Assembly: GCA_031280855.1 (NCBI GenBank)
Contig: JAITGH010000043.1
Span: forward strand, 1-17,014
DNA from: Oscillospiraceae bacterium
GTDB lineage: Bacteria > Bacillota > Clostridia > Oscillospirales > Oscillospiraceae
Length of the DNA: 17,014 nt
Reading direction: 5' to 3'
Shown here: piece after piece, positions 12,596-17,014 of the stretch
Position numbering within the stretch: the stretch's first letter is position 1
How the letters are laid out: every line of letters begins with the position of its first letter
Position numbers and translations under genes: made by a program
The notes under the pieces: generated by a model
The model's database searches: none
What the model was told of the DNA's origin: nothing
What the model saw: the letters and a program-made list of their open reading frames with translations, nothing else

Positions 12596-13495
12596 CTAGC
12601 CTCCCAGCTCGATCATGCGCTCCAGCGTTAGCCGAGCGTCTCGCGCTATGTCGTTCGGCAGCGTGATTGCTTCGCGCTCGCCGATGAGACACGCGAGCAC
12701 GTCCTCCGGGCGAGTGCGCTTCATATTCGGGCATGTGAACGTCGAGCCGATCGAGTAAACCCGTTTGTCCGGCAGATCGCGCATCAGGATCTCTTGCACG
12801 CCGATCTCGGTACCGATAAGCAGTTCCTCGCGGTCGGAGCGCTTCGCGGCGTCGATGATGCCTTTCGTCGAGCCGATGAAATGCGCGTGACGCAGAACTT
12901 CCTCGCGGCACTCCGGGTGGATCAGCACATACGCGTCCGGATGTTGTTCGATCGCGTCGATTACGTCCTGCTCGGAGATCCTGTGGTGGGTCGGGCAGAA
13001 CCCGTCGAACAGTATGACGCGTTTTTCGGGACACTGTTTCGCGACGTACGCGCCGAGGTTCCGGTCGGGCACGAAGATGATCTCGCGCTCCCGCATTGCG
13101 TTGACGATCTTGACGGCGGAGCTGGACGTACAGCATACGTCGCTTACCGCCTTGACGTCCGCGCCGGAGTTGACGTAGCAAACCACGGCAGCGTCGGGAT
13201 GTTCCGCACGCAGCATTAGAACGTCGTCAGGCGTAACCATGTCCGCCATCGGGCAGCCCGCGTTCGGCGCGGGCAAGTACACCGTTTTCAACGGGCTTAG
13301 CAACTTCGCGGACTCCGCCATGAACCGCACTCCGCATAGTATCACGATGTCCGCGTCAGTCTCACGAGCATACTTCGCCAACGCGAAGCTGTCGCCGACT
13401 TCGTCCGCGACGCTTTGCACGTCCAATGTCTGATAGTAGTGCGCCAGAATCAGCGCGTTCTTGCGTTTCGCAAGGCTTCGGATTTCTTCATGCAT
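12596..13495 (-). CDS. nadA: Quinolinate synthase NadA
   Basis: Condenses iminoaspartate with dihydroxyacetone phosphate to quinolinate, in de novo NAD synthesis, using an oxygen-sensitive 4Fe-4S cluster. The 299-residue length fits the short NadA type. Cluster ligands C81 (PNAGCPMADM), C167 (GFCPTHH) and C255 (TFTCPNMKR) are all present, as are H19 and Y21 (AHYYQ), S36 and H193 (HPEC). Start at 13495 has GGAG upstream. It follows the transglutaminase gene by 23 bases and precedes ymdB by two. No nadB or nadC lies within the window, so iminoaspartate supply and quinolinate phosphoribosyltransferase must be encoded elsewhere or differently. Confidence 0.97.
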   Translation of the reverse strand: MHEEIRSLAKRKNALILAHYYQTLDVQSVADEVGDSFALAKYARETDADIVILCGVRFMAESAKLLSPLKTVYLPAPNAGCPMADMVTPDDVLMLRAEHPDAAVVCYVNSGADVKAVSDVCCTSSSAVKIVNAMREREIIFVPDRNLGAYVAKQCPEKRVILFDGFCPTHHRISEQDVIDAIEQHPDAYVLIHPECREEVLRHAHFIGSTKGIIDAAKRSDREELLIGTEIGVQEILMRDLPDKRVYSIGSTFTCPNMKRTRPEDVLACLIGEREAITLPNDIARDARLTLERMIELGG

Positions 13496-13518
13496 TGCGG
13501 TGACTCCTTATTAGTAGT

Positions 13519-15750
13519 TTAGCGTTTCCATCTGAGCCGTGTGGAGACGTACCTGTGCGGCAGCAAGATCTTCATAATCTCCTGATCCATACCGCGACGG
13601 AATGACGCGACGCGCTCCAGTTCCGTCGAATCCGGCACTATGGAGCCGTAGACGCAAAGCTCCACCATTTCCGCGACCTCGGAGAACTCCGCATCGTTGT
13701 AGGCGAGCCGTCCGGCGCGTCCCGCGATCCGCGTCGGAGTCTCACCCGTTCGAGGGATCAGCCCGAGTATCGGCAGCATTCGCAGGATATCGCGCCAGAA
13801 TCGCAGCAGCATAGTTTCCGCGTCTGACTCGCGCTCCATACGGCGGCGCAATAGCCGTATCAACAGCGCGAAGACGGCGATGAGCAATCCGGCGAGCAAC
13901 ACGGCGGCGTAGACCGGCCAACCTTGCGGAAGCGTGAAGCCGTTTGGCTCGGCCGCTGATTCCTCTTGCTCCATGGGCGCATCGTTCGGCGGCGGAGTTG
14001 GCGTAGTGGGAAGCTCAACCGACGGCGCGGGTGCGGAGGGCGGCGTTACTGCCGCAGTCGCGTTATAGTTGAGCGTCGCGTCCACGGGGATCCAGCCGAC
14101 GCCCTCAATATAGATCTCGCACCACGAGTGCGCTTGCTCACCGGTTACCGTGTACACATTATCCGAGTCACGCGTCAGCCCGAACGTCGTGAAGCCCTCA
14201 GCGTAGCGTGCGGGGATCCCGATTGAACGCGCCAGTACGGTAAGCGCGGTTGCGTAGTACGTGCAGTAGCCCTCACGCGATTCCAGGAACCAGCTGACGA
14301 ACTCCGCGCCCTCCGGCACCGCCACAGGCGTTAGCGTGTACGTCGATTGCTCCGCAAGTCGTGACCGCAGGTCGAGCACCTTCAAATACGGCGACTCGGT
14401 AAAGCGGTCGGAGACCGCCGCGAACTCTCGCACGTTATTCGGAACGTTGTCCGGCAATGCGGTGAAACGCTCGCGAATCTCCGCATAGAGCGGGTCGGGC
14501 GAGTTACCCTCAAGCTTGTCCGCCGCTACCGCAGCCTCGAACTCCAGCATTGCCGCAGTGAACCCCGTGCCGCGAAAGTTCAGCCGACGCTCCCGCACTG
14601 TATAGCTGCCGCCCGTCGATACCGCTCGCTTCGAGAACACCGTGCCGTTAAGGTCGTAGTACGGGATGAACTCGTAGATATTCGACGCCTCAAAGCTCAG
14701 CGGACGCCCGGACGTCAGCAGCTCCGAGTGCTGTCCCTTGTCCAGCACCGTGACGGTAACGCTTGCGTCACGCGCAAAGCGTTGTGGGTTCTCGATTGTG
14801 TACGCCGGAAGAGTCTCCCGGAAGACGCGTTCGCGGTTGTCGATTGCAAGCTCGGACGCGAAGCGGAATTGACCGGTATCGCCGGAGACCTCCCACGAGT
14901 CGCCCGTGTAGACGTCCTTAATCGCGACGCGGTACAGCGACGGCTCGCTTGCCCGAATTGAGAAGACGGGCGTCGTGCTTAGCGTTACCGGCCCGCCGAG
15001 CCCGTCATAGCCGTAACCGGAAAGGTCGAACTCCGTACGAGTTCGACGGAACCCGAGTCCCCAGTCTAGCGCGAGCAGATCGACGTAGTCGTCCACGAAC
15101 GTCTCAACCTCGATGTTATGCAAGCTGTACGCGCTTCGCGGCGTGAACATGGTAACGGCGACGGCAAGCGCGGCAGTGACGGCGAGGATCCGCGCAGTGA
15201 CGGCGGTCTTCGACCTCGGGCTGAGCCGACGCGCAAATCCGCCCGCGCTGACCGCCGTTACCGTTCCGCACGCCGCGCACAGTTCCGGGTAGAAGTCGCG
15301 CCGCCCTCGAGTCCACTCGAAGAAGAGCACCGCGCCTACAAGCGTCCCGAGTATCGCCGCGCCTCTCAGCCGCCCGAACAGGTGCATCGACGGGATCGCC
15401 GCGACCGCGCTTACCGCGATTGCGAACGCGAGCCGAATCTCCGGCGGTACGGGCGTCTTAAGCGTGAGAACCTCGATCGCCGTCGGCAGAAGCTCTCCTA
15501 CGCGCTCCGTAAGCGATTCTCGGTTAAAATAGCACACGGCGGCAAGTGCGAGCACGGCGGTTCCCAGCCCGATCAGCGTCCATTTGTTGTAGAAGAGTCC
15601 AAAGACGCTCAGCGCGGCGATAAGCGACAGCACGATAGTCACCGGCATTGGGATCCCGATGCGGTAGAGCTTCAACACCGCGCTTGTAAGGCTCCACGCA
15701 TATATCCACGCTGCGATGAACGATGGCGGAGTTACACGTTTCTTAAGCAT
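13519..15750 (-). CDS. transglutaminase-like membrane protein with DUF4129 (TgpA-like)
   Basis: A 743-residue membrane protein. The N-terminal third has several hydrophobic spans (about 10-205). An extracytoplasmic region follows with a transglutaminase-core domain at about 480-562, with the Cys-His-Asp triad C496 (SREGYCTYYA), H541 (EQAHSWCEIY) and D557 (WIPVDATLNYN). A Pro/Thr linker (565-600), one span (612-632) and a cytoplasmic DUF4129-type tail complete it. The start is ATG 15750, overlapping the DUF58 stop by 8 bases, with GGAGG nine bases upstream; a longer frame to 15912 is only overlap with DUF58. This architecture is usual next to DUF58 and MoxR genes. The substrate is unknown; likely peptidase or crosslinking work on surface proteins. 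Confidence 0.92.
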   Translation of the reverse strand: MLKKRVTPPSFIAAWIYAWSLTSAVLKLYRIGIPMPVTIVLSLIAALSVFGLFYNKWTLIGLGTAVLALAAVCYFNRESLTERVGELLPTAIEVLTLKTPVPPEIRLAFAIAVSAVAAIPSMHLFGRLRGAAILGTLVGAVLFFEWTRGRRDFYPELCAACGTVTAVSAGGFARRLSPRSKTAVTARILAVTAALAVAVTMFTPRSAYSLHNIEVETFVDDYVDLLALDWGLGFRRTRTEFDLSGYGYDGLGGPVTLSTTPVFSIRASEPSLYRVAIKDVYTGDSWEVSGDTGQFRFASELAIDNRERVFRETLPAYTIENPQRFARDASVTVTVLDKGQHSELLTSGRPLSFEASNIYEFIPYYDLNGTVFSKRAVSTGGSYTVRERRLNFRGTGFTAAMLEFEAAVAADKLEGNSPDPLYAEIRERFTALPDNVPNNVREFAAVSDRFTESPYLKVLDLRSRLAEQSTYTLTPVAVPEGAEFVSWFLESREGYCTYYATALTVLARSIGIPARYAEGFTTFGLTRDSDNVYTVTGEQAHSWCEIYIEGVGWIPVDATLNYNATAAVTPPSAPAPSVELPTTPTPPPNDAPMEQEESAAEPNGFTLPQGWPVYAAVLLAGLLIAVFALLIRLLRRRMERESDAETMLLRFWRDILRMLPILGLIPRTGETPTRIAGRAGRLAYNDAEFSEVAEMVELCVYGSIVPDSTELERVASFRRGMDQEIMKILLPHRYVSTRLRWKR

Positions 15751-16975
15751 GTGACGGTTCCTCCGACGGGTTGTGCGATGTTTCCCGATCCTCCGGCGAC
15801 GGCAGTACGGGCGTGAACGGAATCGCGACGGCAAGCTCAACGCCCGCAGGAACCGCAAGCGTCGAGCGATAGCGTTCCGCATCTGCGCTTGAGTCTTCCG
15901 CGATTGCGACAAGCGATACGTTAAGTCCGCGCAGTGTAAGCCGCCCGAGGTACGTGGTAAGCTCCGCGGTTGCTCCGCCGGTTATTACTACGACGCTGCC
16001 CGTATCGTCGGACGCGTCAAGCTCCGCACGTACTACGTCGATGAAGCGGTAGCGGCACGCGAACTTCGCTTCCGCGAGGAACCGCATGAAGCGCGGTATA
16101 TCAGGCGGCGAGTCACCGTCCAGCTCCATGCGTGACTCCGTATACGCCAGCAGTTTGACGGGCGAGATCCCGCCGAGCGCATCGCGGCAGATTGCCGCCG
16201 CGTGTACGCATACGCAGTTCTCGAACGCGGACGCGCCGCGTTTCCCGTGAGCCGTGAAATCGACGAATACTCGGATTCGCGGCGATACCGTGCCGTCATA
16301 CTCCTTGACCAGAAGCTCGCCCATTCGCGCCGACAGCTTCCAGTGCACTTTCTTCAGCGGATCGCCGGAGCGGAATGCGCGTATCTCCGCGATTGAGTAC
16401 GGCTCCTGCTCGTCGTGACCGTTCCGACCTCCGCCGGAGTACGGGTTCGCGCCCTCAAGGCTTATCGCGGACGGGACGCGCTTCGGCAGCACCGTTACTC
16501 CCTGACGTAAGGCGTATCGTTCCGGCTTTAGCGTTATCTTGAAGAATCCGAACAGATCGTACGCGACGATCTGCGTTATCCCGGGCGAGTACACGCCGCG
16601 ATACGGGAAGAAGATCGGGGTTCGCAGTCCGACCGTTTGACCGGGCATTACGCTGAATACGCTGCGAGCATTCGGCTCCGTGCCGAATAGGCTTCGAGCC
16701 GTATCGTGGCGTACCTCCAGATGCGCAAGCGGTAACGCGCCGCAGTTGGTGATACTGATCGCCAGCGTGCCGAACTCCTCGCCCGTCAGTTCCGACGGTT
16801 CCATCTTCTGCGTTATGCGCACATACGCCAGCGTATAGGCGAGGTTAATCGCCGCCAGTACGCTTATCGCCGCAAGGAACACCATCGTCCACAGCAACAG
16901 CCGCTCCCCGGAGTAGAGGATCCTCGCAAGCGCGGCGATGAACAGCGCGATTACGAACAAGTAACGCCGCTGCAT
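15743..16975 (-). CDS. DUF58 domain membrane protein
   Basis: A 410-residue protein with two N-terminal spans (about 5-20 and 28-50), a beta-rich extension and the DUF58 hallmark IRAFRSGDPLKKVHWKLSAR at 198-217, followed by GELLVKEYD. The C-terminal half resembles a von Willebrand A-like fold. The family occurs with MoxR ATPases and transglutaminase proteins as a membrane chaperone-like set; the biochemical role is unproven. GGAG lies nine bases before the ATG. It overlaps the next gene by 8 bases and starts just after the stop of an upstream ORF, so an operon is clear. Confidence 0.9.
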   Translation of the reverse strand: MQRRYLFVIALFIAALARILYSGERLLLWTMVFLAAISVLAAINLAYTLAYVRITQKMEPSELTGEEFGTLAISITNCGALPLAHLEVRHDTARSLFGTEPNARSVFSVMPGQTVGLRTPIFFPYRGVYSPGITQIVAYDLFGFFKITLKPERYALRQGVTVLPKRVPSAISLEGANPYSGGGRNGHDEQEPYSIAEIRAFRSGDPLKKVHWKLSARMGELLVKEYDGTVSPRIRVFVDFTAHGKRGASAFENCVCVHAAAICRDALGGISPVKLLAYTESRMELDGDSPPDIPRFMRFLAEAKFACRYRFIDVVRAELDASDDTGSVVVITGGATAELTTYLGRLTLRGLNVSLVAIAEDSSADAERYRSTLAVPAGVELAVAIPFTPVLPSPEDRETSHNPSEEPSHA

Positions 16976-16976
16976 C

Positions 16977-17014
16977 TTAAGTAGTCTCCGGAAGCTCGGT
17001 CGACGCGATGATCT
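16977..17014 (-). CDS. C-terminal end of an upstream gene (perhaps MoxR-type ATPase)
   Basis: One minus-strand frame reads IIASTELPETT and stops with TAA at 16979-16977, one base before the DUF58 ATG. Only eleven codons are visible, so identity cannot be read from sequence. The usual partner before DUF58 and transglutaminase genes is a MoxR AAA ATPase; that is inference from context. Confidence 0.35.
   Translation of the reverse strand, partial: IIASTELPETT

Noticed and set aside
12594..13181. Long N-terminal extension of YmdB
   Set aside because: It is an Arg-rich shadow frame of nadA; the YmdB N-terminus and RBS are at 12593.
15751..15912. 54-residue Arg-rich extension of the transglutaminase protein
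   Set aside because: It is an out-of-frame reading of the DUF58 gene end; GGAGG and ATG at 15750 define the start.

Overview
The window looks like a piece of a Gram-positive, Firmicutes (Clostridia-like) chromosome, G+C-rich by eye. Evidence: nearly every gene has a strong GGAGG-type ribosome binding site; promoters match the sigma-A consensus with 17-bp spacers; S12 has the longer 138-residue Firmicutes form; and there are SLH-domain, exosporium-like, YmdB and FeoB-associated Cys-rich proteins. The species cannot be named from the sequence.

Layout. 1-3403 (minus strand): translation (str) operon rpsL-rpsG-fusA, driven by a consensus promoter at 3439-3467, followed at the left edge by the start of an unidentified ORF with an early in-frame TAG. 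3591-4013 (plus): a small lipoprotein gene with its own strong promoter and terminator. 4043-4948 (minus): an AraC-family regulator, divergent from a ferrous-iron uptake operon feoA-feoA-feoB-(FeoB-associated Cys-rich peptide) at 5242-8593. The space between them holds two face-to-face promoters, an 11-bp inverted repeat spanning both -10 boxes, and a 13-bp direct repeat with 21-bp period just upstream of the feo -35. 8681-9232 (minus): a cupin protein with a C-terminal cysteine cluster. 9420-10037 (minus): a Gly/Cys/His-rich spore-surface-like protein behind a possible sigma-K promoter. 10276-11613 (plus): a secreted SLH-anchored SGNH hydrolase. 11703-11806: an orphan plus-strand promoter followed by a strongly foldable stretch. 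11811-17014 (minus): a run of tightly packed genes in transcription order (C-terminal end of an upstream gene, perhaps a MoxR ATPase)-DUF58-transglutaminase/DUF4129-nadA-ymdB.

How the parts fit. The str operon makes S12, S7 and EF-G; its rpsL-rpsG spacer is long and folds into tandem hairpins, the place where S7 feedback acts in E. coli. The feo block is a complete Fe(II) importer cassette, and the neighbouring AraC protein with its apparent half-sites is the obvious candidate regulator. The two cell-surface genes and the DUF58/transglutaminase pair suggest envelope and spore-coat functions. I see no phage, transposon, CRISPR array, tRNA or rRNA. The best leads for something new are the feo/araC control region, a natural Lys-to-Arg change in S12 at a classic streptomycin site, the acidic insertion in FeoB, and the Cys-rich proteins of unknown function.
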